Positions 9,331 through 21,353 of a DNA stretch of 64,000 bases are shown here, one piece after another. The notes under the pieces are model-generated. The model was not told where the DNA came from, searched no databases, and saw nothing but the letters and a program-made list of their open reading frames with translations. Made by a program: the position numbers and the translations under genes. The DNA lies in assembly GCF_021462225.1 (NCBI RefSeq), contig NC_061798.1, positions 23,785,320-23,849,319 of the forward strand, written 5' to 3'. The DNA comes from Girardinichthys multiradiatus (taxonomy: Eukaryota > Chordata > Actinopteri > Cyprinodontiformes > Goodeidae). Each line of letters opens with the position of its first letter. Position 1 is the stretch's first letter.

Positions 9331-12300
9331 AGTGAACATGTTGAACATAATACTCTGCTTAGTTGAGAAAAGATCATTCTTTGGCCTAAAAGCAAACATT
9401 TATATGTGGAGGAAAAGTGATCATCATCCTGAACACACCATCAACCTAGAGAAACATGATTTATTAACCAATTATGTCCTGTACAATCCTCTGAGGTGGT
9501 CACAGCATAATTTTTACTGAGATCACATTTTGGTATATCACATAAAATCACAATAAAGTACATGGAAGTTTGTGGTTGTAAAGAGACAAGATGTGGAAAA
9601 AATGAGTATGAATACATTTTCAAGGCTCTGTAGAAAACTATAAGCACCATTTAGACAACTGTTAAGAGTCCTCCACTGAGTGGAGCAGGGAATTGTAGAA
9701 ATCTAACAGCCTTAAACCTGCCTCAAGACAATTGCACTGACATACCGTGCAAATTCATTCTCCACTTGACTTGTGGCCTCGTCTTGTTTTGATCTGAGTC
9801 TTCAGATCCACTCTAAAGCAGCAGTGGGGTTTGTTCAGTTTTCCGGGAGGCCTTGGAGAGCATCTTGGAGAGTCAAAAGCAGAATGAGTTGTGATGGAGC
9901 TGTGCAGAAAAACGCTGGAAGCCATTCTGCTGAACGAAAAAAAGAGAGATCCCATTATCAGACGCCCAATTCAGCCATTTCAAAGATTTCTGCCCACCTC
10001 TGCAACAATCAATACTTTGGTTTTATGGACATCCTGCAGTAAAAGCGCCACCAAGACTGGGCTGTGTTTCTCTGTGTGGGTGCAAGAATGCAGTTGTCTG
10101 TGCAAAAGCACCTGGCCACTGATTGTTGTGTTAGATTATTTCACTAACTTTCTTATGGCCATACATTTCAGAAAAGGTTGAACACCTTCAGAAATTCAAC
10201 AAAATACTAAGATTTTAAGGATAAGTGAATAAAATGGTGCAGAAGCCTTGGGTAGTGGCAAAAAACAAAATATTCTGTGGATGTTTTCTAGCTCAAGCCA
10301 TCTTTTGCGTGAAGAGGCAGTGTTAAGATTAAAGTCAGACCCTGAGAGCTCAGGCAGGTCTCCAACTGTAGCTGAATCATTCACTTTTTGATGTTTTGAT
10401 GTTTCAAAAAGCATAGCTCTCAAATGGTATTTACAGTGATTTTGACATTAAACGCACCAGGCATCTGTATTGAATTTGAGCTCTGTCTTGGAGGGAATTT
10501 GCCTTTATTTATTTATTTTTTAGCTCTACTTTCTTTCATTGAGTGTACTGAAAGCTGTTGCCTGCTGCTTTTAAATTCACACTAAAGGGAAAAAAGAATA
10601 CCAGGTGTAATCTCATTTAAAAACAAATCACTTTTAGAGGATTACACATCATTAACAGGCTTTCAATCAATTCCATTTCATTAATGAAACATTCGCCACT
10701 GGCTCTCTGCTGCTGGGCTACTCCAAAATCCTTGGATAAATGCCAAGCAATTCATTCTGCCCTCCTCTCTCCATACCTCACCCTTTCTGACAGTCCTAAA
10801 CAAGCCTGTTCGAGGTTGGAGCTGTTACTCCATCGATTGAAAGAAAAGATTAACTACGATTTGTGGTTTTTTTTGTTGTTTTTTTGCATTTTCGGTGTCT
10901 GAAACCAACAAACAAGAATACATTCTAACATACTGTGTCTGAACCTTGTAATGTGAGTTTATGTACATTGCACAGTCAACCAATTAAAGCTGATTACTAC
11001 TTGTATAGGTGTTACTCAACTTTTTATTTTTTAGATGTGCAGCTGTGGATGATACTTAAAGCACTGCATAAAGCTGAGACAATCAGTCTACTTGTCTTTA
11101 TAGCTTGTAGTATTTTTCTGCTTCCAGTGCCAGTGGAGGCTCTGCCAGACTCCTATAGCAAACTGGCACCTTATTTGAAAGTCATCCAAGAATAACAAAG
11201 GTCCGCATGCATTCCACATATTGAACATCTGTCAAATATTGTGTGGACAAACAGGGTTTCCCAAAGTGCACCCCACACTTTGTAAACTTTGATCTACTGA
11301 AAGAAAGGAAAATAATCTCTCTGGATCAAATTTATCTCATTAATAGATTTAGGCCCCTGAAGCCTAAAAGGTAATTAACAAAAAAGCATTTATTGACTAA
11401 ATTTTCAGTAAAAAGGGAATGGAGTGCCTTTTTCATTGTCAAAAGATAAAGATCTGTGTATCTGATCACTAGCATGTTTGGATAGGTGGTTACAATGGTT
11501 TGCTCTGAATTAAGGACCCTCAGACAAATCGCCCTCGGCCTACAGGAAGAATATTGCTGACCTCACCCCATTCTGTGTGGACTGTAGAGACAGTTCACAA
11601 ATTTAGGAATTTGGTGCCGTCATCCAGATTTGTATAATTTTTTGCCAAGTCAAAGTACAATCACAAGTCAGTACAAGTCTCTAATGACTGAAATTTAACA
11701 TTCTCAATGTCTGCACATCTTCTAGGCTGCCTAAAAACAAAATTACTTTACGTTACAAAGTCAAATCATCATCCTTAGGCTTAATTTAACAAAGAAAAAT
11801 TGAATGTCTTTAGCTTGGACCCTACGAGGCTTGGACCCTATGAGCCCTCATCTCAGCACATCTCACCTGGTCTATAAATTTCACAGTTCTCAAGGAGGTC
11901 CATTGACGGCTACACCTCCTAAGAATGTTCAGATAGTACAAACTGGATAGAAAGCTTTTGGCAAGTTTCCACATAACTTGCATCAAGAACCTGCTGACAA
12001 ACTGCATACCTGTGTGTTATACCAGATTTATTAAAGCAGACAGAATAGAGTGGTCATCAAAAATTGCTGGGCACCGTCATTCCACTCTACGTGACATCTG
12101 CCACTCTGGCCACCTCACCGGGGCATTGAATTGTCAAGAGTAGTTCACAACTGAGACAACATCTGTTTCAGCTGCTGCTTTCCTTAGAGGTACCACAGGT
12201 GTATCAAGCCCAGATAACTCAGTTACTGGTAATAAAACCATGAAGAATTAAAAGTGTTAGAAATTAATTGATTATAAAGAATGAGAGACTGTGGAAACAC

Positions 12301-12884
12301 AATCATGTTGATTAGACTGACAAGAGAATGCTGGAAATATGTATATCGTATAAGTAGAAAGGTAAAATGATTAAATCACATTTGTAAAAACAGTACCCAA
12401 CATAAACGATAAACAGTAAAATAAAGAATACTAAAGAACAATACATAAAAAAATACATGCGATGATTATTATTATTATTATTATTATTATTACTTTCAGC
12501 TGCCTTCAGTTTTCACAGATCATGGCCCCAATAAAAATAAGGCCTCTCTGTGTTTTAGTTGTCTCTTCAAGTACTGACAGAAAACGTAAGTCCCAGTGGG
12601 GCCCGCATATTGACGGTCATATTCAGACTGCAAATGACTGACACTACTTTTTTGGTCTCACAACATCATGAGTGTATATGCAAGCACTGCTGCGGAAACA
12701 AAATAAGCTTCAATAACATTGATGATACAGCTTAGTAATACAAGGTTTCTCAATGCTTTTGTTTTCTTGTATACCTTTTTGTTCATTTTTGGCAGTTAGT
12801 CCATATATTGCTATGCTTCATGTCATTCATCACAACATCATGCTAAGAGCAGAAACAACATGGACAGCAATTTATACAGCAACT
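9331..12884. other. Long stretch without recognisable gene
   Basis: Several open frames of 60-96 residues occur (for example 9773-10042, 10684-10902, 10935-11195). None shows domain motifs, splice-consistent structure or a repeat signature that I recognise. The sequence is AT-rich. A short ATT microsatellite lies at 12465-12492. Host exons cannot be excluded, but I see no evidence for any. Confidence 0.5.
12465..12492. repeat. (ATT)n microsatellite
   Basis: About nine uninterrupted ATT trinucleotides. Simple tandem repeat, likely polymorphic in length. Confidence 0.95.
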
Positions 12885-13085
12885 TGTCGTGGTTGAGTTG
12901 GAGTTGAAGATGCCATAATACATCTGCTTCAACAAACCCACTGTCATCTGGAAAAAGCAAACAGACCTGTGAGGATCATGTTCTATGATCTCTCCAGTGC
13001 ATTTAACACAATTCAGCCTGATTTGCTTTGTCAGAAACTCCAGAAGACTGAAGTTTCCACTAAGGTGGAGGCCTCAATTGCTAAG

Positions 13086-15238
13086 ATGGCCAAGATGGTG
13101 CCGACGATGGCAGCATTGGAGCTTTGCTCTCTCTTTGTTTTTGTATTTTGTGTTTTTATGTTTTTTGAGCCACAGTACTGTGGTCTCGGGACACAATTCT
13201 GTGGTCTCATTCAGTAGAGAGGAACTTCTCAACATCAGAGAGTAGTCTCTTGGAATTTTTTCACCACCTTTAACTGATCCGAGGTTCACTGAGCTCCTGG
13301 CAAGCGGAGCTGCAGCACTATACGGGTGATACTGCGGCAAAAGCGTCGGAGGGGAAAGCGTGCTGGCACGCTGGTAAAGCTCCGCAAAAGAGGACCATTG
13401 TTACACAGCTCTAAAGGATTCATATCATGCTGTTACCAGGGCTGCTCGGGGTTTTTCGGAACATTCTCTTATCCACCTCATCCCAACCTACAGACAGAGA
13501 CTAAGATCTTCCAAACCCGCGGTTTATAGTGTTAAGAAGTGGACTGAGGAATCAAAGCAAACGCTACAGGCCTGCTTTGAAAGCACAGACTGGACTGTTT
13601 TTGAACCATCTCCTCCACATCCCATTCAGGAACAAATTCCTCCCATAAAGTAACCAACCCCCTACCTTCAGATCCACTGCCTGCACTAAAGATCTCCGAG
13701 GAAGAGGTAAACAGGCTCTTTCAGCGCATGAAAACAAAGTAAGCTGGAGGACTTGACAACGTCTCCCCATCATGCCTGAAAGCCTGTGCAAAACAACTCG
13801 CTCCGATCTTCACCCGGATCTTCAACAAATCACTGGAGAAGTGTGAGGTCCCCTCCTGCCTCAAACGATCCATCATCCCGGTACCCAAGAAACCCACCAT
13901 CCTAGGATTAAATGACTACAGGCCTGTAGCCCTGACGTCTGTGGTCATGAAATCCTTTGAGCGGCTGGTGTTGAAGCACCAGAAATACCTCACAGGTCCC
14001 CTGCTGGACCCCCTGCAGTTTGCTTACCGAGCAAACAGGTCAGCAGATGATGCTGTCAACTTAGGTCTACACTTCATCCTGCAACACCTCGGCCACCCAG
14101 GGACATACGCCAGGATCCTGTTTGTAGACTTCAGCTCGGCCTTCAACACCATCATACCAGACATCCTCCACCAGAAGCTCACCCAGCTCAATGTCCCAGC
14201 CTCCACCTGTCAGTGGATCAACAGCTTCCTGATGGACCGACAGCAGCAGGTGAGACTGGGGAGCACCTTCTCCCGAACCAGATCAATATGTACTGGTGCC
14301 CCCCAGGGGTGTGTTCTACCCCACTCGTCCCTGTAAACAAATGACTGCACCTCAGCGGACTCGTCCATAAAACCCCTGAAGTTCGCAGATGACACCACTG
14401 TCATTGGACTGATCCAGGACGGTGATGAGTCTGCATACAGACAGCAGGTGGATCGGCTGGTCCACTGGTGCGGTCAGAACTACCTTGAACTCAACCCACT
14501 CAAGACTATTGAAATGGTGTTGGACTTTCGGAGAACACCACCCCCATACACCCCCGTCACCATCCTCAACAACACTGTATCGGCCGTGGACCACTTCAGA
14601 TTCTTAGGAACCACCATCTCTGAGGACCTGAGATGGTCTTCACACATAGACACTGTTCGAAAGAAGGCCCAGCACAGACTGTACTTCCTGAGGCAACTCA
14701 AGAAGTTCAACCTTCCACAGGACGTCAGGACGTCAGGTCATCTTCTACACTGCCATCATGCAGTCTGTCCTGGCTTCATCCGTCTCAGTGTGGTTTGGCT
14801 CATCCACAAAACAGAACAGGTCCAGACTGCAACGAATAATCAGGAATGCAGAGAGAATAATCAAGGTTGACCTTCCCTTCATCCAGGATGTATACAAGTC
14901 TAAGGTTAGGAAAAGAGCAGCTAAAACCTCTGCAGACCCCACACACCCTGCACATAAACTGTTTAGAGTTTTACCTTCAGGCCGCCGCTACTGTTCACTA
15001 AAACCAGCCGCCACAGAGACAGTTTCTTCCCCCAGGCTGTTTCTCTGTTGAACATTCAATAGAGTACAAAACAACAGCATACAGATGTTGCAAATGCACC
15101 TATTTATTATATATGTGTATATTGTACATTGTAAATATGTATATTATGTAATGCAAGAACAAAACCAAAGAGCAAGTGTACCAGAGTCAAATTCTTTGTT
15201 TGTATGTACAAACTTGGCAATAAAGCTGATTCTGATTA
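13086..15238 (+). mobile_element. L2-like LINE inserted in the outer LINE
   Basis: The insertion begins TTGCTAAGATGGCCAAGATG and ends with AATAAAGCTGATTCTGATTA, a short TTCTGA-type tail typical of L2-like fish LINEs. It is about 2.15 kb. Full-length relatives need more than 3 kb, and an internal deletion is evident near 13600, where N-terminal text (QACFESTDW) runs straight into the region before RT. It entered the RT gene of the outer LINE between motifs A and B, so it is younger than that element. Confidence 0.85.
13640..15051 (+). pseudogene. L2-like LINE reverse transcriptase, frameshifted
   Basis: The reverse transcriptase would copy the LINE RNA at a nicked target. Visible in order: [19 protein letters not shown] (13909-13962), [13 protein letters not shown], motif [14 protein letters not shown] (14118-14156, catalytic Asp present), TGAPQGCVL (14292-14318) with a frame break right after it, the motif C region FADDTTV (14384-14404), then LVHWCGQNYLELNPLKT and FRFLGTTISEDL of the thumb. 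A second break near 14730 precedes the C-terminal piece ending SGRRYCSLKP (to 15051). The endonuclease domain is deleted. All three catalytic Asp positions survive, but the frame is broken at least twice. Confidence 0.88.
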
Positions 15239-16410
15239 AATAATCTCCTGGATCAAAGACAACCAGACAAACAGATCACAGGTTGTGAGACTGAAAGGTT
15301 GTGTGTCTAACCAGGTAGTCAGCAGCACAGGAGCACCACAGGGGACTATACTCTCACGATTCATTTTTTACTCTGTACACCTCAGACTTCCAGACAGACT
15401 CCTGTCATCTGCAGAAATACTCAGATGATTCTGGAGTCATGGGGTGGTTCAGAGATGGACCATAAGCTGAGTACAGGAAGCCTCTTGGACCGCTTTGTGG
15501 CATGGTGTGGAAACAATAATCTCATATTGAACATAAATAAAACAAAGGAGATGACTGTAGATTTCAATAGAAGAAGGAAAATGTCAAACACTATTTCCAT
15601 CATGGGAGAAGAAGCGGAGGTGGTGGAGGTGTATAAACACCTCGGTGTTCACCTGGACAAAAGACTGGAGTAGAGATGAAACTGTGAAGCTGTCTACAAG
15701 AAGAGACAGAGCAGACTGTCCTTCTTGAGGAAGCTTAGGTCCTTCGGTGTTTGTAGCAAGATGCTGCATATCTTCTATCAGTCTGTTGTGGAGAGTGTGA
15801 TCTCTTCTGCAATCATCTGCTAGGGTAGCTGCTTCAGAGCCCATGGCTTAAAAAAGCTCAACAAGCTGATAAAGAAGGCTGACTGTGTCCTGGGGACTCC
15901 TCTGGAACCTCTGGATATCATTGTGGAAAGAAAGATTCTAAATAAAATGAAGAACATTATGGAGAACCCTGAGCATCCTCTTCATGAGACTGTCCTACAA
16001 CAGAGCGTCTTCAGTCAGAGGCTTCTTCAGATCTGCTGTAAAACAGACCGCTATAGAAGATCCTTCCTGCCCACAGCGATCAGCATCTAAAACGACTGTT
16101 TGAAAAAACCTTTTTAATATGACCAACAACAACATTTAATTTCCCTTTGGGATGAGTAAAGCATTTTTGAATTTGAATTGAATACCATCAATGTGGACAA
16201 TCAAAAATTGTTTGAACTATAACTCATCAGTTGAAATCTAGTGTGGTTCCTTTATTTTGGGTGGTAAGAATGTCTAAACTTTCTGAAGAGTCATTTGTCT
16301 GCCATATGCAACAACACTTTGTTAGGAATAACCTTTCTTAATATGACTCATAGCTGCTTTTCCCATTTATACGATGGTGATATAAAGCATAAGTTTTAAT
16401 GTTTTCCTTT

Positions 16411-16930
16411 TGTTAGAATAGGATTAGAATGCTCATCGACACACAGTACAAGGACAAATCGCCCAAGGTTCATCATGAATGACCGGACGCTGGGGCACTG
16501 GGTTTAATAGTGGAGCAGCTGGTTTCTGGTTTGAATAGATGGCCCTAGCACACTTAGATTAAGGATGGACACCCGCTACTACACAACCTACCAGATAGAC
16601 ACCACAATGGTGACACATAGTCTACTGATAATCACTGAGGGAGGGCACATCCATTGCATTGGAGTGCCAGATATAAAACTACATGTGACCTTCTTTCGGA
16701 GCTCTTCGTCATCCTTTTACAGACTGCGACGGTCCGAGACAGGAGCCTCAGCGCTGATCTCTATAATCATTCCTGTGCCTAATTTAGATTAAAGGAGCTG
16801 AAAGTTAGAAACTGTTTGAGAGTCATTCATTTAAGAGTCAGTGTTAGATAGAGTGTGTGATCGCTTCTGGGGACCAAGGACCGGAGGAACTCCAAGACGT
16901 CTGACCGCCAACAGGTAGCGGTAGCTCGGA
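16411..16930 (+). mobile_element. Possible retroviral-type LTR
   Basis: The block begins TGTTAGAATAGGATTAG and has a TATA-box-like ATATAAAACT at 16671-16680, about 260 bases in. An ATTAAA signal lies near 16788, followed by a splice-donor-like CAGGTAGCGG near 16911. This order resembles U3-R-U5 plus leader. I could not fix its 3' end or a target duplication, and it is cut by the neighbouring solo LTR that starts near 16940. Tentative. Confidence 0.35.
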
Positions 16931-16939
16931 CAACTTTAC

Positions 16940-17443
16940 TGACACAAAGCATGGAGTTGATAGACCAAAGTGCAGACAGGAACTCGGGAGCCAAATTGTG
17001 AGTGAAAGGTTTACTAAATAAATATCAAAAACTTGGAGGAATAGAACTTGAAACAGGCCACTAGCCGAATCCTGATGCAGAGGATCATAAGGTATGGAGC
17101 AGGGTAACAGAAGATCTCAGCAAAGAAACAATGAAAATGAAACAGTATATACAGAGAGAGTGTGAAGAGAAAGGGAGAACAGGCAGGTGAGGGCAATCAG
17201 GTAAGAATGAGCAACAGCTGAGGAGAATTAAAGCAGGGAGCTGAGGTAGAGAAAGAATTAGCAGAGACAAATGGGGGAACACACAGAGGAAACCTCAGAA
17301 TATACTAAAGCAAAGCAGAAGAATAAACTGAACTAAGCACAAAAGAATGAACTGATAAGGCATCTAACAAAACAAACAAGAAAATTAGGAAATGGAATCA
17401 TAAAATGAAACTCAGAAACACCTAACACCCGCAGATTATGACA
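16940..17443 (-). mobile_element. Solo LTR (Gypsy-type), minus strand
   Basis: Read on the minus strand, the block has a run of T-rich promoter DNA, CACCTG boxes, a TATATA region, AGTAAA-type signals, then GTCTGCACTTTGGTC just before the end. Closely similar endings occur in the blocks at 24334-25308 and 49816-50464, so these belong to related LTR families. Plus-strand borders are TGACACAAAG on the left and ATTATGACA on the right. No internal coding region is attached. The flanking 5-mers (TTTAC, TTCAT) match only partly. Confidence 0.6.
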
Positions 17444-19335
17444 TTCATAATCTTGGACCCCAAATGTCAGGAAGAAAGACAAGGCTCAGAAGTGTTTGAT
17501 TGTGCTACTGATGCAGTAACAGGTCTCCACAGCCTGACATCCATACAATATTATGAGGTTCATTGCCACATGACCTTGTCCTTATCTGACATTGGAAGAA
17601 ATGTAGACTGTCTTCTTAACTTAAAATGTATACACTCACACAAACACACATTGAGATGAACATGCTTGGTCAGCAAAGACTGGTAAACATATTTTGGATA
17701 ATACCAATAGCTCAGACAGTAAATACGGAATTTCCGATGAGAACAATAGGGTGTGAATGTTTGCAATGATGTCGGGAGACGACAGAAAGAACAACAGAAA
17801 GAGACAGGGATAAGGAAAGCAGGGATGAGCAATAGAAAAATATCAGGAGAAAAGGTGTGGGGTAAAAATGGAAAGCTAATTGAGGAAATTGAGGCTCAAG
17901 CAGGGGATATGAGAAGAAAATAATGAAAAGGGAAGTACAGTAGAGATTACTTTGTCAACCAATTTGCAGGTTTTATATAAAAATCTGTGCCAATGCATTT
18001 TTTTCCATATCCCATATAAGACATGCTGTCTAATTTAAAGTTTTACTTCAAAGTAGCAGTAAATGTATTGCTGCTTATCTTCTTTTAGCATATGCAGACA
18101 TGGTAAACTTTACTACTGATGTAAAAAAAAACACACAATAAACCACATTAATCTATTGATTAACAACGTCTCCATCCTTGGTCAGTCATTATATCCTTTA
18201 TAGTCTGGCAAGGACACAACACCATTTAAAGCATTAATGTGGGATGTGTTGATGTTATGGCCAGGTAAAAGAAAGAGGGGCAGTGCAAGATGACGAAAGA
18301 AAACAAAGCACAGAGAAAAGAGGCATTTGATGTTTGCAGGTAGCAGTGCACTCCGTTGTTCTACCTTTAGGCTCTTGGAGCTAATTAACTCCAGAAACCT
18401 GGCAAATAAATTCTTCCTGTGATATTCACATGGCTTGCAGCCCATGTACTGTGTGCCTTAAACATGCATTAAAGTGTGGGCGCACTGATGTATATACAAC
18501 CAGTGATCAACGCACACCAACAGACATAAACAGAAAGTTGGCAACTAATGTTAACACTGCGTCACATGTGAGAGAGCTCACCTGGCACGCAGCCCAGACC
18601 AGACACACTGCAGTATGGCTATCTCTCTGCTAGTTTATATTCAGGAATGTGCCAACTTGGACGGTTAGCCTCCACCGCTCCTCTACAAGCCTCTGACCTC
18701 ATCAGTTTACTATAAGACCATGTTAGTTATGTGTTTTATGAGCATGAACTGCTTACTTTTATGTTGCTGTCTAACTGCATGTTTGCCAGAAGCCATCCTT
18801 CCTGTGTCATGTAAAGCTAGCTGGTTTATTCTCAGGTCTAGCTACAATAGCTTGGTTTATTTTTAAGAGCAAAGCCATACAATTCTCAATCTTAGTCTCT
18901 GAAGCTCATTTATTCATACACAGTAGACATTTATTTTTAATTTGATGATCTTACAGAAAATAGAATAATGTTGGCCAACACTGCTAAACATTTTATGGGC
19001 AACTGGTCAGTGGATGAGAGGCAAGGGACACCCTGTAATAGTCTGCTATAGCAACATTGTTTCATACAGAGACTCAGTCTTTGCATGATACAGGATGGTG
19101 GAATATGAATGCCTTAACTATGTTGCTGTGTAACGACAACGAATCTTGCTAAGCAACAGTATGTTCATAAAGAGAAAGAACATTTTTCCATCGACCTTTT
19201 ACTCTAACCCTCTCTTTCCGAATTATAAATGCTTTTACCCAGGGTGCAGAGTAGGGCTGCAGGAAGTCATAAGGCTGTGTAACTGTGGTACTATACCTGA
19301 AAATTATTATGTTAATATTGATTAGCCTGTTTTTT
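17444..19335. other. No recognisable gene
   Basis: The open frames are short and without motifs. There are purine-rich runs at 17760-17930. I see no repeat family here. Confidence 0.5.
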
Positions 19336-19880
19336 TGAGTTATTTTTCCTTTACGATTACAACCCAGTAAACATCTATTTCAGATATGGACATTAAAGGC
19401 CGATAGATTCCATCCAGCTGGCCAAATATATTTTCAATATTTAACAGTGGGGGATGCTGGTCTTTCAAGGAGGGGAAGCACAATTTCAAGATCGCTGATT
19501 CGCCAATTTTGCTGTCAAATTCAGCCTCAGACAGATCATCCAATCATCATGCAGAAGCTGAGCGTTCGGGTCAGCTGAGGCCAGCCCACTGCCCCGTAGA
19601 TCCCCAGAGATGCTGAGGGTCCAATGGGCGGGACAAAGACCAGCATTTTTGCTTCGCTATTAAACTCACTATTTAAAGCACTGTGAAGCTGGGGGAATGA
19701 GTGAGCGGAAAGCCGCGTCGTTACCAGTGATAAGAAGCTGATTCTGAACAAGTGTTCAGCGCGTTGTAGCGCATATTTAGTCAATGACATGTACACACAA
19801 CAGTATATATTTAATAACTTATTTTTAGACATTTTAGGGGAAGCTGAGCTTCCCTTGCAGTCTTAGAGAAATCGCCACTG
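19336..19880 (-). mobile_element. Partial hAT-like DNA transposon end
   Basis: On the minus strand the block starts CAGTGGCGATTTCTC at 19880, a sequence resembling the terminal inverted repeat of hAT-like fish elements. An internal near-palindrome GGGAAGCTCAGCTTCCC (19837-19854) follows, then an ATG (19832) opening a 98-residue frame without a clear domain. No matching left terminus was found, so the element is truncated. Assignment to hAT is tentative. Confidence 0.4.
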
Positions 19881-19889
19881 ATATGTAAG

Positions 19890-20518
19890 GCATGAATTTC
19901 TGAGACTATATTGTATCATTTAAGAAATGGAGATTGGGATATTGCATGCACTGATATTGCGATGGCAATTATGTTTTGGTATGTTGTGCTGCTCCAGCAT
20001 GGAGGATGAGCAGGACTGGGTGTCTGGCAATCAGAAGTCTGGGAGTTTGATTTCAGCTTTCTGGGTCCACGTGTCGATGTGTCTATAGGCAAGATGTTGA
20101 ACCCCAAGTTGCACAATAATACTGCAAATCGGTGTACTGAGAGCATCAATCAGCCTAACATAAATTTTATTGGAGGGAAATTGTACCCAGTACCTGGTAA
20201 GAAGCAATGTAGTTTCTCCAAGAAAAAAACTGTTACCAGTTGCAACACAGATAGGCAGCCTCATTTGCAATTCCTTACTTTTCTATCAAAGGAGAATAGT
20301 CAGAACTACAAGTTAAAACTCTGATAGAAAATGTTGCACATTTCTGAGAAAAGAGTGATTTACGTTTTATTGCGAAATGTTCAAGTTGAAGTTATGAAGT
20401 AACCACTTGATGCTCCAAATGACAGTTTCGGAGGTTTTAAAACTGTAAAATTTTGTGTTTAAACTTGGCCAGTTTTCAGTGTAAAACCCATCTGCATAAC
20501 GGGGAGGGCAAACCCATA
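19890..20518. other. Spacer without recognisable gene
   Basis: Nothing beyond short frames. The last eight bases (AACCCATA, 20511-20518) are the left target duplication of the next element. Confidence 0.5.
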
Positions 20519-21147
20519 GTGTTACCATGTGAGAAATGTAGGATTATCGTACTAGAGACATAAAATTATCGTATTTTGAGGGAAATTATCGTACACTCGT
20601 CATAACCAAAATAACAAGTCTATTGATGTGTTGAATAGCGTCTAACAGGCACTCGCAGCTTTGTGGGGTCAGTACGGAATGGATTTATCAACATCTGCAG
20701 TCCCACAGTGCCGGGCTCTGCTTCTTCTTCTTTTCTTTTTTAATTTTCCTCAATCATGGGCGGGCGCAGGGGGCTATTGAGCCAATCATGGCCGTTGTTC
20801 TGAGGCCAACGCATTACGTTACTCGTAGGTCACATTTATAAAAGCATGATTGGCTGGAATTTCCAGCATCTGTGTCCGGATGCCTTCAGGGTTCACAAAA
20901 AAACTCCGACAGACTTTGGCGATAGGCTGATGACAACTGATTACAACCACACATTCATGGAATGGTCAAATTATCGTACATTTGGCCTTTTTTAGGAATA
21001 TTGATCGTACCATACAGAGAGCAAAATCATCATACAAATACGATAATTATCGTACATTTGGCCTTTTTTAGGAATATTGATCGTACACCGTACAGAGAGC
21101 AAAATTATCATACAAATACGATAATTATCGTACACCTGGCAACACTG
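20519..21147. mobile_element. hAT-like MITE with 8-bp target duplication
   Basis: The 629-bp block is flanked by a perfect 8-bp direct repeat AACCCATA (20511-20518 and 21148-21155), the duplication length of hAT and P elements. Its ends are inverted: GTGTTACCATG on the left and TGGCAACACTG on the right. It has no coding capacity. Inside, the motif TTATCGTA occurs at least six times, three near the left end and the rest near the right. The right part also contains a tandem duplication of about 75 bases (20966-21045 and 21047-21125). Subterminal repeats of this kind usually serve as transposase binding sites. The autonomous partner is not in the window. Confidence 0.8.
20966..21132 (+). repeat. 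Tandem duplication of about 75 bp inside the MITE
   Basis: Two adjacent copies of a unit containing TTATCGTACATTTGGCC, TTTTTTAGGAATATTGATCG, a CAGAGAGCAAAAT core and CATACAAATACGATAA. They differ at a few positions, mainly ACCATACAG versus ACACCGTACAG. A third partial unit begins at 21121. This is an internal expansion of the element's right subterminal region. Confidence 0.85.
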
Positions 21148-21353
21148 AACCCATAGCTCATTTATATAGCGGCTTTGTTTGGCTCCTGCGCCGGCTTTTG
21201 TTATGTGTGTCAGTCAATAAGCTGCATGCTTGAAGTAAGAACATAGCTACTTAAAGCAGGTGCTATTTGAAAAATTTCTTCAAGACGTAGCTAGAACGTA
21301 AGACATCAGAAGCTTTTGCCATCACAACATTTGAAGAAGATAGAGATAGCGAA

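Larger units (their letters stand above)
12890..16090 (+). pseudogene. Reverse transcriptase remnant of the outer LINE
   Basis: The left half contains the first catalytic block, MFYDLSSAFNTIQPDLL (12969-13040), where the Asp of YDLSSAF is the metal-binding residue of RT motif A. The right half begins with the region before motif B (TGAPQGTI-like, 15325-15350), then a damaged motif C around 15415. It continues through the thumb (WCGNNNLILNINKTKE, YKHLGVHLDKRLE at 15480-15673) to the C-terminal region ending near 16090. Stops at 15674 and elsewhere break the frame, and the inserted LINE separates motifs A and B. The protein cannot be made. Confidence 0.85.
12885..16185 (+). mobile_element. 5'-truncated CR1/L2/Rex1-group LINE, split by another LINE
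   Basis: The two halves (12885-13085 and 15240-16185) are the same LINE family as the copy at 36520-37520. They read continuously across a 2.15-kb insertion: the left half ends GGTGGAGGCCTCAA and the right half resumes AATCTCCTGGATCAAAG, as in the uninterrupted copy. The 3' end carries the tail TTCCCTTTGGGATGAGTAAAG followed by TTGAA-type short repeats, where first-strand synthesis would have been primed. The 5' part of the element is missing, the usual result of incomplete target-primed reverse transcription. Confidence 0.85.

Noticed and set aside
9773..10181. Two overlapping frames of 89 and 96 residues that might be exons.
   Set aside because: No recognisable domain or convincing splice sites. 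Not enough to call a gene.
13564..13791. Minus-strand frame inside the L2-like LINE.
   Set aside because: Shadow of the coding strand. The plus strand reads as LINE ORF2.
20966..21132. Two tandem units with palindromic ATTATCGT words, considered as a CRISPR-like array.
   Set aside because: Only two to three units, no distinct spacers, and they sit inside a hAT-like MITE with its own target duplication.
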